From positions 1 through 32,624 of the forward strand of contig JAJTID010000144.1 in the NCBI GenBank assembly GCA_021300155.1: a DNA stretch of 32,624 bases. The letters are read 5' to 3'. This document shows positions 16,463 through 24,209 of this stretch, piece after piece (position 1 is the stretch's first letter; the number at the start of each line of letters is the position of its first letter). The position numbers were made by a program, and so were the translations under genes. Source of the stretch: Pirellula sp. (GTDB lineage Bacteria > Planctomycetota > Planctomycetia > Pirellulales > Pirellulaceae). Below the pieces are notes generated by a model. It was not told where the DNA came from, ran no database searches, and saw only the letters and a program-made list of their open reading frames with translations.

Positions 16463-16677
16463 GGGGTTGCCTCGGCCTGGCGGCCAGCGGATGCGGAATA
16501 AAACGTGCCCCAGTTTAGTCCTTTCGGACTTCACCCGATACATACCTTTGTTGCCCTGAGGCCATATTTCGATCAGCAATGCACCTCGTCGCGTTTCTCC
16601 GCGACGAGGATCTGACGTAAAGCGCGACTTGCTACAGAGCTATGCATAGTCGCGAGCTTCGCTGCTGTTGCCCATCA
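16463..16677. other. Intergenic region with two successive strong hairpins
   Basis: Between the lipoprotein stop and the propeller start lie two inverted repeats. The first has perfect 10-bp arms, CCTCGTCGCG (16584-16593) and CGCGACGAGG (16600-16609), around a 6-nt loop. The second has 7-bp arms, CGCGACT (16623-16629) and AGTCGCG (16648-16654). On the minus strand they come just after the lipoprotein gene. Neither is followed by a strong T-run, so a terminator role is only likely, not clear. They could instead stabilise the 3' end or be a repeat family. The propeller promoter should lie between 16463 and about 16580. Confidence 0.7.
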
Positions 16678-17046
16678 TCAATCAAGCTTGAGATCGATCG
16701 AGCCAGCTTCCTTCACATCAAAGGTGCGATCCATCGCCCCTGCGTGATATTTGGCGGGAATAGCGTTGAAGGCTGCTGGGGCTTTTCCTTCCGATACAAA
16801 GTAGGTGTATGTTCCCGGTATCACGCTTAGTTTCAACTTCCCCTGGGCTACCGATCCTTGAGCCTGCCCCCCTTGTTCACCTACGGAAAGGAGAGTTAAC
16901 GACACATCGTTCACTGGCTTACCACCTGCCGTAACGGAAAATGTCATTTCAACAGGGTCTGACTTTGGAACAACCTTGACTCCGCCGCAACCCACCAAGA
17001 AAACCAAACCCAAAAGCGTGCAACACTTTGCGAACATGGAACTCAT
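16678..17046 (-). CDS. Small predicted lipoprotein
   Basis: This 122-residue protein has a lipoprotein signal: FAKCCTLLGLVFLVGC with the lipobox L-V-G-C and the lipidated Cys at residue 20. The mature part is a single beta-rich domain (VEMTFSVTAGGKPVNDVSLTLL, later KLKLSVIPGTYTYFVSEG). It resembles the short carboxypeptidase-regulatory-like or transthyretin-like lipoproteins that commonly follow DUF1559 genes in planctomycetes. It lies 78 bp downstream of the DUF1559 gene with a terminator between, so it is probably transcribed by readthrough or from its own promoter. Function is unknown. Confidence 0.8.
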   Translation of the reverse strand: MSSMFAKCCTLLGLVFLVGCGGVKVVPKSDPVEMTFSVTAGGKPVNDVSLTLLSVGEQGGQAQGSVAQGKLKLSVIPGTYTYFVSEGKAPAAFNAIPAKYHAGAMDRTFDVKEAGSIDLKLD

Positions 17047-17070
17047 CCGAAGAAAATTAGAGAGCTATAC

Positions 17071-17102
17071 AAAAAATAAGCGGGGCTACATCACAGCCCC
17101 GC
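17071..17102 (-). terminator. Intrinsic terminator after the DUF1559 gene
   Basis: Read on the minus strand, an 8-bp perfect GC-rich stem (arms at 17102-17095 and 17087-17080, loop of 7) is followed by TTATTTTTT. It sits 22 bp past the DUF1559 stop and about 25 bp before the lipoprotein start. It would strongly reduce transcription into the lipoprotein gene, as is often useful when a prepilin-like gene is highly expressed. Confidence 0.88.
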
Positions 17103-17124
17103 ATTACTAGATATTCGGAGTCAA

Positions 17125-18249
17125 TTACTGATCGTTTGCAACGACAAAACCATCTTGCGATGCTGCCAAAGATTTGAGCGTCCGCCAATCGGTCGAGTCA
17201 CTCATGAATCGAACAGATCCATCACCCATGACTGCATTGACGCCACCTGTGTGGAAACTGAAAGGTTCGTCATTTGGCCCACAGTTGTTGTTTGACCATC
17301 GGCAAGTTGCCGGACCACCCATTGGGGTCTTATTCTGGTTGATTGCAACAACACGTGAAGCAGGAGAAATAGCATTGCTCGGTCCAGAGAGACCGTTTGT
17401 ACCAGAATCGGGATCTGCCCAAGCATACATTCGACGACCACCAGTCGATCCGCCTGACCAAGCGACAGTGTCTGCCGTAATCACAGCTGGTCGGGAGGAG
17501 AGAGAGCCAAAAGTACCCACGTTGGGATGTGCTCGACCTGCATCTTCGATGCACAAAATGGTGTTGCTAGTACCGTCAGATACTGCTCCGAAACCCCAGC
17601 CTCTTTCGCACGAAAGCATACCTTGACGAGTCATCGCAGTCCGGCGAGCCGCCGCCGTAGGTCTTGTCCCTGGCGGATCTGTCATTCCAGTTTGCTCTTC
17701 AACGTCACAGACGGAGATAAACATGTAGTCCCATCCACCGTATCCGTCTGGAGCACGAGAAGCACCCGAAATCGGTGAGCTTGGGCACTGGAAACTTGGA
17801 ATCTGAGTCTTAGCTGCAAGTACTGTGTTTGGGAAAGCGGGATCGTGATACACAGCACCTTGAGCACGTGCGTGCATAGCTGAAAGATTATAACCCGCTG
17901 TCGTCATCTGAGCGCGAGTCATGTTGTGGTCCATCAAGTTATAGACGTTGTTTTGCTCCAAGTAAGGAAGCAATAGTGTCGGTGTCGATTGAGACATGTA
18001 AACCGTGCTTGCAGCGCCCGTGCTGTCGCACTGACCAGCGTGTGGAAAAGCTCGATTACCACTCTCAAAGTTATGAAATGCCAAGCCAACTTGCTTGAGG
18101 TTGTTGGAGCACTGCATACGCCGTGCTGCTTCTCGTGCAGCCTGAACAGCAGGCAAAAGCAATCCAACCAAGATGCCGATGATGGCAATAACCACTAGCA
18201 ATTCTACAAGCGTGAATCCAGGGCGTTTCGCCCACAATCTGCGTTTCAT
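17125..18249 (-). CDS. DUF1559 protein with type IV prepilin-like N-terminus
   Basis: The start at ATG 18249 (374 residues) places the prepilin leader at the very N-terminus: MKRRLWAKRPG, then FTLVELLVVIAIIGILVGLL, then PAVQAAREAARRMQCSNNLKQ. An in-frame ATG at 18303 would add 18 polar residues and is less likely. The cleavage site is after the Gly, giving mature Phe-1 with Glu at +5, as in type IV pilins and type II secretion pseudopilins. The C-terminus carries the DUF1559 signature SFHTGGVNAVMGDGSVRF. This family is hugely expanded in planctomycetes; its members are thought to be cell-surface or secretion-associated, but their role is unsettled. A terminator follows directly. Confidence 0.92.
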   Translation of the reverse strand: MKRRLWAKRPGFTLVELLVVIAIIGILVGLLLPAVQAAREAARRMQCSNNLKQVGLAFHNFESGNRAFPHAGQCDSTGAASTVYMSQSTPTLLLPYLEQNNVYNLMDHNMTRAQMTTAGYNLSAMHARAQGAVYHDPAFPNTVLAAKTQIPSFQCPSSPISGASRAPDGYGGWDYMFISVCDVEEQTGMTDPPGTRPTAAARRTAMTRQGMLSCERGWGFGAVSDGTSNTILCIEDAGRAHPNVGTFGSLSSRPAVITADTVAWSGGSTGGRRMYAWADPDSGTNGLSGPSNAISPASRVVAINQNKTPMGGPATCRWSNNNCGPNDEPFSFHTGGVNAVMGDGSVRFMSDSTDWRTLKSLAASQDGFVVANDQ

Positions 18250-18583
18250 CAGTCTCAACCCTAGAATAGAACATTCATCGATCGACCGGAATTGGTCTTT
18301 CACTTCGCGGGATTATGGATGGGGGCGTTCGGGTTGGTAAGGCTCAAAAACGCTTATTAACAGAAGCTTCATATTTCCTCAACAAAAGCGTAACGACTCA
18401 ACGAAATTAGCTAAACGGGGCGGCTGGTAGCTGAAGTCACGCTTTGAACGTAGCGTGGGACCATTGTCCTGAGCGATAGATTGTGCAAGCAGTTCATGAC
18501 GAGCAGGGCTCAGAACTGTGGATGACTATGGTCCCGGCTTGCTTCGACTTTTGTCGGCGATGTGAAGCGTGCAAAAAGCTGAG
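18250..18583. promoter_or_regulatory. Upstream region of the DUF1559 gene; no gene seen
   Basis: About 330 bp lie between the DUF1559 start and the 3' end of the next minus-strand gene. No coding frame stands out. An inverted repeat CACGCT (18438-18443) / AGCGTG (18452-18457) may mark the end of the upstream transcript. The A/T-rich stretch 18340-18410 is the most likely promoter zone for the prepilin-like gene, but I could not place reliable -35/-10 elements. Confidence 0.4.
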
Positions 18584-18904
18584 TTAAGCGGCAGAGGCCC
18601 TGTGCAGGCCTGTGTCGTCCGCATTCTTGCTAGGAAACTTGTTGGACATGAAAAGACGCTCCCACCATCTAGCTTTGCGAAGGCGATAATCGTTCGAGGA
18701 GACGACATGAGACTTTCCCTTTCGAGTCTCCAGCACCAATTCGTCGCCGTTTACCTGGCGAACGATCCAATACTTGTCAACCTCATAGGAATAGAGTTCG
18801 CCATACGGGGAAGGGGCGATGTTCTTCGCCCGAGGTCCAGGAGAAAGGCTGTGTTTTTCTCGAGTGTAGATAACCCAATCATTAGGTTGAAACGAACTGG
18901 TCAT
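18584..18904 (-). CDS. Small unknown protein with basic/aromatic beta-rich core
   Basis: The 106-residue protein starts at ATG 18904. The core reads QPNDWVIYTREKHSLSPGPR, then NIAPSPYGELYSYEVDKYWI, VRQVNGDELVLETRKGK and LRKARWWERLF. It looks like a small SH3-like or KOW-like beta barrel: alternating strands, a VNGDELVLETRKGKSHVV hairpin and many aromatics. I believe similar short proteins occur in other planctomycetes, but this is from memory of sequence style and not a search. There is no signal peptide or membrane segment, so it is cytoplasmic. The opposite-strand frame (18569-19072) is longer but has no protein-like pattern. Function is unknown. Confidence 0.7.
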   Translation of the reverse strand: MTSSFQPNDWVIYTREKHSLSPGPRAKNIAPSPYGELYSYEVDKYWIVRQVNGDELVLETRKGKSHVVSSNDYRLRKARWWERLFMSNKFPSKNADDTGLHRASAA

Positions 18905-19206
18905 GTGGACGTTCCCGCTCTGTCAAATGCTTGCAATTTACGTCGCTTAGCGAAACCACTCCTAGAGGAGGCTTTTTTCAACACGATTGTCTTGGACAGA
19001 AACATAGCTGGTGTCTCGGACAGAAACATAGCTGGGAGCCTGTTGCTTCTGGACAAAGCAGGCCGTAACTAGCCAGACACTGCCCAAAAAATCGTATGAT
19101 TGTATTCTTTCTTCATAGCGGAATAGAATCCAGGTCAGCATGAGCGGAATCTGGGGAATTGTTGATAATAGTGCGGATTTTCCGCTTAAGTAGGGATGTC
19201 TAGTTT
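18905..19206. other. Intergenic region with a 24-bp-period direct repeat
   Basis: There is no gene in these roughly 300 bp between divergent genes. An 18-bp unit (GGACAGAAACATAGCTGG) occurs exactly twice, at 18994-19011 and 19018-19035, with a 24-bp period. A partial third copy (TCTGGACA, near 19047) follows. The rest, 19070-19200, is A/T-rich and should contain the promoter of the phosphatase gene. The repeats could be regulator sites or the remains of a transposable-element end; neither is shown. Confidence 0.6.
18994..19035. repeat. Two exact 18-bp direct repeats, 24-bp period
   Basis: Copies at 18994-19011 and 19018-19035 are identical over 18 bp and separated by TGTCTC. The spacing of just over two helical turns would place two bound proteins on nearly the same face of DNA. 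Two copies are too few for a CRISPR array. Confidence 0.85.
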
Positions 19207-19701
19207 ATGGCGATTGAACCCCTCAGTGTCCAGTTCGTGTGTCTTGGAAATATCTGCCGTTCGCCGGCGGCACAAGCAGTGATGGAAAGTCTCACAGCGA
19301 GCGACCCTCGGTGGCAGGGTGTTGTAGTCGACTCCGCCGGTACTGCAGGTTACCACATCGGTCGCGCCGCAGATTCGCGAATGATCGCGGCAGCGAAGCT
19401 GCGCGGGTACGACCTTCAAAGCCGAGCGAAGCAGTTTGAGCGGAGATTTCTCTGCTCCCGGACGTTGATCCTGGCAATGGATCGAGAAAACTATCGAGAC
19501 ATTATGCTTCTGGCGACAGGTGCAGCCCCAAATGTGCGGCTATTTAGCGACTATCTTGATGAATCCTGGCCTCGCGATGTCCCTGACCCATACTATGGGG
19601 AGAACGATGGATTCGAATATGTTTTGGATATGCTGGAGGCCGGATGCCCCAAAATTCTGGAGGAAATCCTTAGCAAAAAAGACTCGCTGCATTCTCAATG
19701 A
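19207..19701 (+). CDS. Low-molecular-weight protein tyrosine phosphatase
   Basis: This 164-residue protein shows the P-loop VCLGNICRSP near the N-terminus, with the nucleophile Cys12 and Arg18 (C-X5-R). The general-acid loop DPYYGE begins at Asp127. Length and order match the LMW-PTPase family. Such enzymes dephosphorylate tyrosine on proteins such as bacterial tyrosine kinases involved in polysaccharide export; related arsenate reductases lack this DPYY acid loop, which argues against that role. It appears to be transcribed alone or with recA, 213 bp downstream on the same strand. Confidence 0.92.
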   Translation: MAIEPLSVQFVCLGNICRSPAAQAVMESLTASDPRWQGVVVDSAGTAGYHIGRAADSRMIAAAKLRGYDLQSRAKQFERRFLCSRTLILAMDRENYRDIMLLATGAAPNVRLFSDYLDESWPRDVPDPYYGENDGFEYVLDMLEAGCPKILEEILSKKDSLHSQ

Positions 19702-19914
19702 CCAAACGTGTCCGTGCCTTGTCGAAAACTTGTATTAGCAGTGGGTGCCTGATTGTTTTGAACCTCGCAATGCGTTAGCATCAAGCCGAGCGTTAGGAAC
19801 GCAAAGTAGCCAAGAGAGTGACCTCTGCCCGATGAACGAGATTTGTGAGGGATGCTTGTTCATTTATTCATCTATTGATCTCTCGATGTTTTGATCGAAA
19901 AGGGAATTTGTACG
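19702..19914. promoter_or_regulatory. Upstream region of recA
   Basis: This 213-bp gap carries GCGTTAG twice (19772-19778 and 19790-19796, 18 bp apart). The second copy is part of a small hairpin GCGTT/AACGC (19790-19802). These are candidates for regulatory sites, but I cannot match them to a known LexA box. The recA start at 19915 is preceded by AAAAGGGAA (about 19898-19906), a plausible ribosome-binding site. Confidence 0.35.
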
Positions 19915-21036
19915 ATGGCCGCATCCAAGAGCGCGAGCAAGAAGAAGTCCGACAAAAATTTACCGAGCGAGCCAAGCGGACTCGAGGTCCTCTACAAACG
20001 AGAGCCAGGCCTAAAGAATGCTCTCCAACAAATCGAAAAGCAGTTCGGCGAAGGCTCGATCATGCCTTTGGGTGGCGAATCTCAACTGAAGATCGAAGGG
20101 ATCAATACCGGATCTCTTTCGCTAGACATGGCACTCGGGGGTGTCGGTATTCCGCGAGGACGGATCATCGAGATCTTTGGCCCAGAGTCGAGCGGTAAAA
20201 CGACAGTCTCCCTTCACATCTGTGCGCAAGCTCAGAAGCTAGGTGGAATCGCTGCCATTATCGACGCGGAACATGCGTTCGACCCAACCTGGGGTAAAAA
20301 ACTCGGAGTGCAGTTAGATACATTGTTGGTCAGTCAACCGGGCAGCGGTGAAGAAGCGATGCAGATCGCAGAGATGTTGATCAAGAGTAACTCGGTAGAC
20401 GTCATCGTTGTGGACTCCGTCGCAGCATTGGTTCCTCGTCAAGAACTCGAAGGTGAAATCGGCGATACGCACGTTGGATTGCAAGCGCGATTGATGAGTC
20501 AGTCGATGCGCAAGCTGACGGGAGCTATCGCCAAGAGCAAGACGGCTGTCATCTTCATCAACCAGATTCGCGAGAAGATTGGTGGTATGTCCTACGGTTC
20601 ACCCGAAACCACTTCCGGTGGCCGTGCACTCAAGTTCTACGCTTCGTGTAGAATTGATGTCCGCCGAATTGGTCAACTAAAAGATGGCGAAGAAGTCGTC
20701 GGACAACGAGTCAAAGCAAAAATTGTGAAGAACAAGGTCGCGCCTCCCTTCCGAGTTGCTGAATTTGACATGATGCACAACTGCGGTATCAGCTACGAAG
20801 GTGACCTCCTCGATTTGGGAACCGCCCACAAGATCGTGAGCCGAAGCGGCGCATGGTACAAGTATGGTGAAACCTACATCGGTCAAGGAAAAGAAAAGGC
20901 TCGTAATTATCTCGTGGAAAACAAAGACGTTGCCGCAGAGATTCGCGATGCAATCCTGGCTTGCGGTGGCTACGCGGGCCCGGAAGGCAAACCGGATGCG
21001 GACGATGATGTTGACGAAGGAACCGCTGACTCTTAG
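19915..21036 (+). CDS. recA: Recombinase RecA
   Basis: I choose ATG 19915 (373 residues) because [11 protein letters not shown] begins after a purine-rich ribosome-binding site; the upstream in-frame ATG at 19891 would add eight residues. RecA hallmarks are all present: [14 protein letters not shown], the Walker A GPESSGKT (89-96), the Walker [13 protein letters not shown], loop L1 with EGEIGD, loop L2 [20 protein letters not shown], and [16 protein letters not shown]. The acidic C-tail ([13 protein letters not shown]) is typical. RecA forms filaments on single-stranded DNA for strand exchange and SOS induction. There is no intein or frameshift. Confidence 0.98.
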   Translation: MAASKSASKKKSDKNLPSEPSGLEVLYKREPGLKNALQQIEKQFGEGSIMPLGGESQLKIEGINTGSLSLDMALGGVGIPRGRIIEIFGPESSGKTTVSLHICAQAQKLGGIAAIIDAEHAFDPTWGKKLGVQLDTLLVSQPGSGEEAMQIAEMLIKSNSVDVIVVDSVAALVPRQELEGEIGDTHVGLQARLMSQSMRKLTGAIAKSKTAVIFINQIREKIGGMSYGSPETTSGGRALKFYASCRIDVRRIGQLKDGEEVVGQRVKAKIVKNKVAPPFRVAEFDMMHNCGISYEGDLLDLGTAHKIVSRSGAWYKYGETYIGQGKEKARNYLVENKDVAAEIRDAILACGGYAGPEGKPDADDDVDEGTADS

Positions 21037-21165
21037 TGACTTGTAGCGTCTAGTAAGCGTCTAGTCGTTGGGTTGTTTGTCGTAAGCCGTGACGCATCAC
21101 CGTCCGGCTTAAATGCCAAAAGCCACTTCACATGTGCGGCGAGGTACGCAGTGCTTGCGTACGTT
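21037..21165. terminator. Convergent 3' region of recA with two hairpins
   Basis: Two inverted repeats lie between the convergent recA and the small membrane protein gene. One is TAAGCCG (21083-21089) / CGGCTTA (21105-21111). The other is GTACGCA (21144-21150) / TGCGTAC (21156-21162), ending four bases before the minus-strand stop. Neither has a strong T-run, so bidirectional termination is likely but inefficient by rule. A tandem AGCGTCTAGT (21045-21054 and 21056-21065) directly follows the recA stop. Confidence 0.5.
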
Positions 21166-21549
21166 TCATGGACTGCAGTGAAATAGCCTAGGGTTCCACT
21201 CATCTTTCTCGTAAATCCGCCTCACCGCCAAGTTTTCGACACCCGTCAAGCTCCAGCAACTGAAGCATAGAAAGAAAACGCCGACGGTCACGGGCAGCGC
21301 GAGTCGGTGGTATTGATTCCATGTTTGTTTGTTAAGTATCGCAGAGGTCGCGTTGTATGGCAGGCTCGCATTTTTGTCGGGATGACGACTCGCGTGTGCA
21401 AACGTACCAGGAACTGCATGCGCAACGGCAAACTGGTTTCTAGTCGTCTCCTGTGCGATAGACCAGAATGCAGATAGCGTCACCAGAGCAAGGAAACTGC
21501 ATGCAAACGTAATGATTCGCAAGTGGTGAAGTCGGCAACGGTTAGGCAT
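21166..21549 (-). CDS. Small predicted membrane protein (two transmembrane helices)
   Basis: From ATG 21549 the protein has 127 residues. Its first helix is LRIITFACSFLALVTLSAFW (about residues 10-30). A polar, His/Asn-rich exposed segment follows, then a second helix LALPVTVGVFFLCFSCWSL and a charged C-terminus (RRIYEKDEWNPR). The two clean hydrophobic blocks and charge pattern support a real gene, although no family is recognised and the frame could be accidental. It is convergent with recA and separated from it by hairpins. An ATG at 21633 would extend it with a less plausible N-terminus. Confidence 0.5.
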   Translation of the reverse strand: MPNRCRLHHLRIITFACSFLALVTLSAFWSIAQETTRNQFAVAHAVPGTFAHASRHPDKNASLPYNATSAILNKQTWNQYHRLALPVTVGVFFLCFSCWSLTGVENLAVRRIYEKDEWNPRLFHCSP

Positions 21550-21961
21550 ATAGGTTGTGGAACACGAAGAGACTGGAATCTGGATTTTTGGGAGCCTCTT
21601 GCCCCCGAACCATTCTCTGCAAAGCAATGCCAATGCCCATTTGGAAAAAGTGAGCTATAGTTCCCAATGTCCACCGTTCCAGCCAAGGAATTCGTTGGGA
21701 ACTAGGCAAAATTCTTTTCGGGAGGTAAGTCGAGAGGTTGCAGGGTTGTTGACTTTTTGCAACACAAGCTCGTCCTTCTGGGACAACCGTGATGTCTGAA
21801 AACATCAATCGCTAAAGGCGGCTTAATCGATTCCTTCTACTTCGGGACGCCCCACAGTCCCTGCCAATTGTTACTAATTTTAGTTGCCGACACAAAATTG
21901 GGCTTACGTTTCCAATGCATCTACGTGACCAACCATTTTTGGCAACCATTCTTTACCTCCA
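21550..21961. other. 412-bp region without a clear gene
   Basis: The short frames here lack protein-like character. The stretch separates two divergent genes and should hold both promoters. The A/T-rich part at 21860-21900 lies just ahead of the HD-GYP start. One small inverted repeat, GTTGCA (21737-21742) / TGCAAC (21758-21763), is visible; I see nothing else. Confidence 0.4.
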
Positions 21962-23506
21962 ATGATTCCAACAGAACGAATCCAGAAAAAATGCGATTCG
22001 CTGTCCCGATACCTTGGGTCAGTCTGTAGGCCATTTTTATGCGACGAGAATTCAGCCAACAGCAATCCAAAATTCGACCAACTATTTGGTGAAGATGTAC
22101 ATGCGTTGGAACAGCTGTGCTCAGAATCGGCGAAATCAGGTCTCCCTGCGGTACTAAGCATTTCGAAAAGCGAGTCTGTTTTTGTCATTCCGCTTGAAAA
22201 AGGGCCACCAACATGGTTCGCAGTCGGTACGAATCCATTTCCTGCCACCGACTCGGCGATCCGACTCGTGAAATTAGCGTATCAATCCCTGCAGCAGGAA
22301 CTCGATATTGAAGAACGCGATAACGCGCTCTCCCTTACCGAGTCAGAATTAAACCGCTGCTACGAAGAGCGAGCTTGGATTCGCGAACTAAATTCTTCGA
22401 GGGCATTACGGAAACGCTCCAGTTCGTCTCAGGCGAAGCAAATCATTGAATCGGTTCGAAGATTGATCGATGCAGAGGCCGTTGGGATCTTCGTGTTTGA
22501 GGATCAGGATACAAAATGTAGTGGACTCGAGTCCATGATCACAACCCATCCCACATGGACGAGCGATGATGTTCGGTATTTGATTCAACGTCTTCCGAAG
22601 CCTGAAGTTGGAGACATCCAGTTTGAATCGCAACTCTCGATCAAGGTAAGGCGCGGGGTCTTGAACTCTGCTGTAATTGTACCTATTGGGAATACTAGCG
22701 TGTTGGGTTATGTGGTTGCATGCAATCGTAAACATCCCTCGACGCCAGCCAACGAACTAGGTCGGGCCTTTGATATATCGGATGCTCAGACGTTGTTGGA
22801 AGTTGCAGACTTTTTGGTCGCCGAAGGATTCACGAATACCATCCTAAAGGAAAGTGAAGAGCTGGTTCTTGGCACGCTTCGTGCCATGTCCATTGCGATT
22901 GAAGCTCGCGATCCCTACACCCGCGGGCATAGCGAACGTGTCGCAGAAGTAGGATTTGAGATAGCTCAACGCATGAACCTTTCGGAAGAATCCTGCCAAG
23001 AAATCTACTTGGCCGGAGTCCTTCACGATGTTGGGAAGATAGGAATTCCCGACCATGTCTTGTTGAAGCCAGGCAAACTCGACAGCGAAGAATTCGCGAT
23101 CATCCAAAAGCACCCAGAGATCGGGTTCAAGATCATCGATGGGCTGGGCAAATTAAAATTTGCTTTGCCAGGCGTTCTCTATCACCATGAGCGATTCGAT
23201 GGCATGGGATATCCGCATCGACTCAAAGGAGAAGAGATTCCCTTGATGGCTAGGGTTCTGGCGGTTTCAGATGCGTTCGATGCCATGACTTCGTCGAGAA
23301 TCTATCGCACAGCGATGTCCCCTTCGAGAGCCGCCGAAATACTTCGCGATGGTGCAGGAATCCAGTGGGACGCCCAAGTTATCGAAGCATGTCTAGAGTG
23401 GATTGACGAGAAAGTTCTGGTTCTCGCCAATGGAATGACTGAGAATCGAAACTACGCAAACCCTGGTCGATTATTATCACAGGCACTTCGAACCGTCCAG
23501 TACTAG
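21962..23506 (+). CDS. HD-GYP domain protein with N-terminal GAF-like sensor region
   Basis: This 514-residue soluble protein ends in an HD-GYP domain. The metal-binding pair is in LHDVGKIGIPD (H355-D356), then HPEIG, YHHERFDGMGYP (H408-H409, GYP 416-418), and SDAFDAMTSSRIYR. All ligands of an active c-di-GMP phosphodiesterase appear present. Residues about 150-290 have the strand-helix pattern of a GAF domain (RLIDAEAVGIFVFED, AVIVPIGNTSVLGYVVACN), preceded by a coiled-coil-like helix (QQELDIEERDNALSLTESEL). It has no membrane segment or receiver domain. It probably lowers c-di-GMP in response to a bound ligand. The downstream metallopeptidase-like frame overlaps or abuts it. Confidence 0.9.
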   Translation: MIPTERIQKKCDSLSRYLGSVCRPFLCDENSANSNPKFDQLFGEDVHALEQLCSESAKSGLPAVLSISKSESVFVIPLEKGPPTWFAVGTNPFPATDSAIRLVKLAYQSLQQELDIEERDNALSLTESELNRCYEERAWIRELNSSRALRKRSSSSQAKQIIESVRRLIDAEAVGIFVFEDQDTKCSGLESMITTHPTWTSDDVRYLIQRLPKPEVGDIQFESQLSIKVRRGVLNSAVIVPIGNTSVLGYVVACNRKHPSTPANELGRAFDISDAQTLLEVADFLVAEGFTNTILKESEELVLGTLRAMSIAIEARDPYTRGHSERVAEVGFEIAQRMNLSEESCQEIYLAGVLHDVGKIGIPDHVLLKPGKLDSEEFAIIQKHPEIGFKIIDGLGKLKFALPGVLYHHERFDGMGYPHRLKGEEIPLMARVLAVSDAFDAMTSSRIYRTAMSPSRAAEILRDGAGIQWDAQVIEACLEWIDEKVLVLANGMTENRNYANPGRLLSQALRTVQY

Positions 23507-23547
23507 ATTGGATCGCGACGTCTGTCCGAGTCGGACGATTTGTCGGA

Positions 23548-23979
23548 TTGTTGATTGCATCCTGGTGTGTCATGGTTTGCGTTCATGAACTTGGACACAT
23601 CTTTTGTGGTCGGTCATGTGGCGGAAAACTGCAAAGCGCAGATTTGATTCCGTGGCACCTTCCTTTCAGTGTTTTCGATCCCGATCCGCAACCTTTGATC
23701 ACGTTGTGGGGCGGCCCCATAATCGGCGTATTGTTGCCAGTCGGCATCGCTTGGATCGCGAAGCGAGAATCAATTTGGTTTATCGCAAATTTTTGTCTCC
23801 TAGCAAACGGCTCCTACATTGCGATTGCATGGATCACCGGCGAACGATACCTGGATACAACCAAACTGTTAGAACACGGTGCGCACCCATTATCGATCGG
23901 TGTCTATTGTCTCCTGACCATAGGGTTCGGTTATCCGAGATTTAGGCGTTCATGTGCTCATTACATGACACGTGATTGA
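23548..23979 (+). CDS. Small membrane metallopeptidase-like protein (HELGH motif)
   Basis: This 143-residue frame, opened at TTG 23548, contains the zinc-binding motif VHELGHIFCGRSCGG (HELGH at 13-17) in a hydrophobic helix. Further helices are LITLWGGPIIGVLLPVGIAW, IWFIANFCLLANGSYIAIAW and IGVYCLLTIGFGY. This resembles M50/site-2-protease-type membrane peptidases. The later ERYLDTTKLLEHG could offer the third ligand Asp, but the protein is short for a full S2P. No ATG precedes HELGH except one at 23572 inside the helix. The frame is open back to 23443 inside the HD-GYP gene and could begin at a rare ATT near 23470. It may be functionally linked to the HD-GYP gene. Confidence 0.65.
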   Translation: MLIASWCVMVCVHELGHIFCGRSCGGKLQSADLIPWHLPFSVFDPDPQPLITLWGGPIIGVLLPVGIAWIAKRESIWFIANFCLLANGSYIAIAWITGERYLDTTKLLEHGAHPLSIGVYCLLTIGFGYPRFRRSCAHYMTRD

Positions 23980-24209
23980 CACCTTATTCCAGAATTGTTG
24001 GGATTTAAATCCCGAAATTGTTGGAGTCGTTGAATCGCATGGGCTTGAGATACCCAGTTGTTCCGCGTACCCCGGGTTGGGCAAAGAAACGCCGTTGGCG
24101 TAAAAACCGAAATACCATAACGCTCTTCAAACTACATTGTCGATCCGCAATTTGAAACTTTGTTCTCATGGTTGTTGTTTCACCACCGGCGGTGTAAGTA
24201 GGTCATGAT
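23980..24209. other. Intergenic region with a perfect 14-bp palindrome
   Basis: This lies between convergent genes. It contains GGGATTTAAATCCC at 24000-24013, flanked by near-identical AATTGTTGG on both sides (23993-24001 and 24016-24024). No T-run follows, so it is not a standard terminator. Nothing else stands out. Confidence 0.55.

Noticed and set aside
16463-16579. Longer start for the propeller protein at 16579
   Set aside because: The extra 39 residues are polar and Arg/Trp-rich and would bury the signal peptide that begins at ATG 16462.
18994-19035. Possible CRISPR
   Set aside because: Only two units with a 6-bp spacer and no cas genes.
18569-19072. 167-codon plus-strand frame over the small unknown gene
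   Set aside because: It lies antisense to the protein-like 18584-18904 frame and runs through the direct repeats, which give it an internal repeated peptide. Composition does not look like a folded protein.
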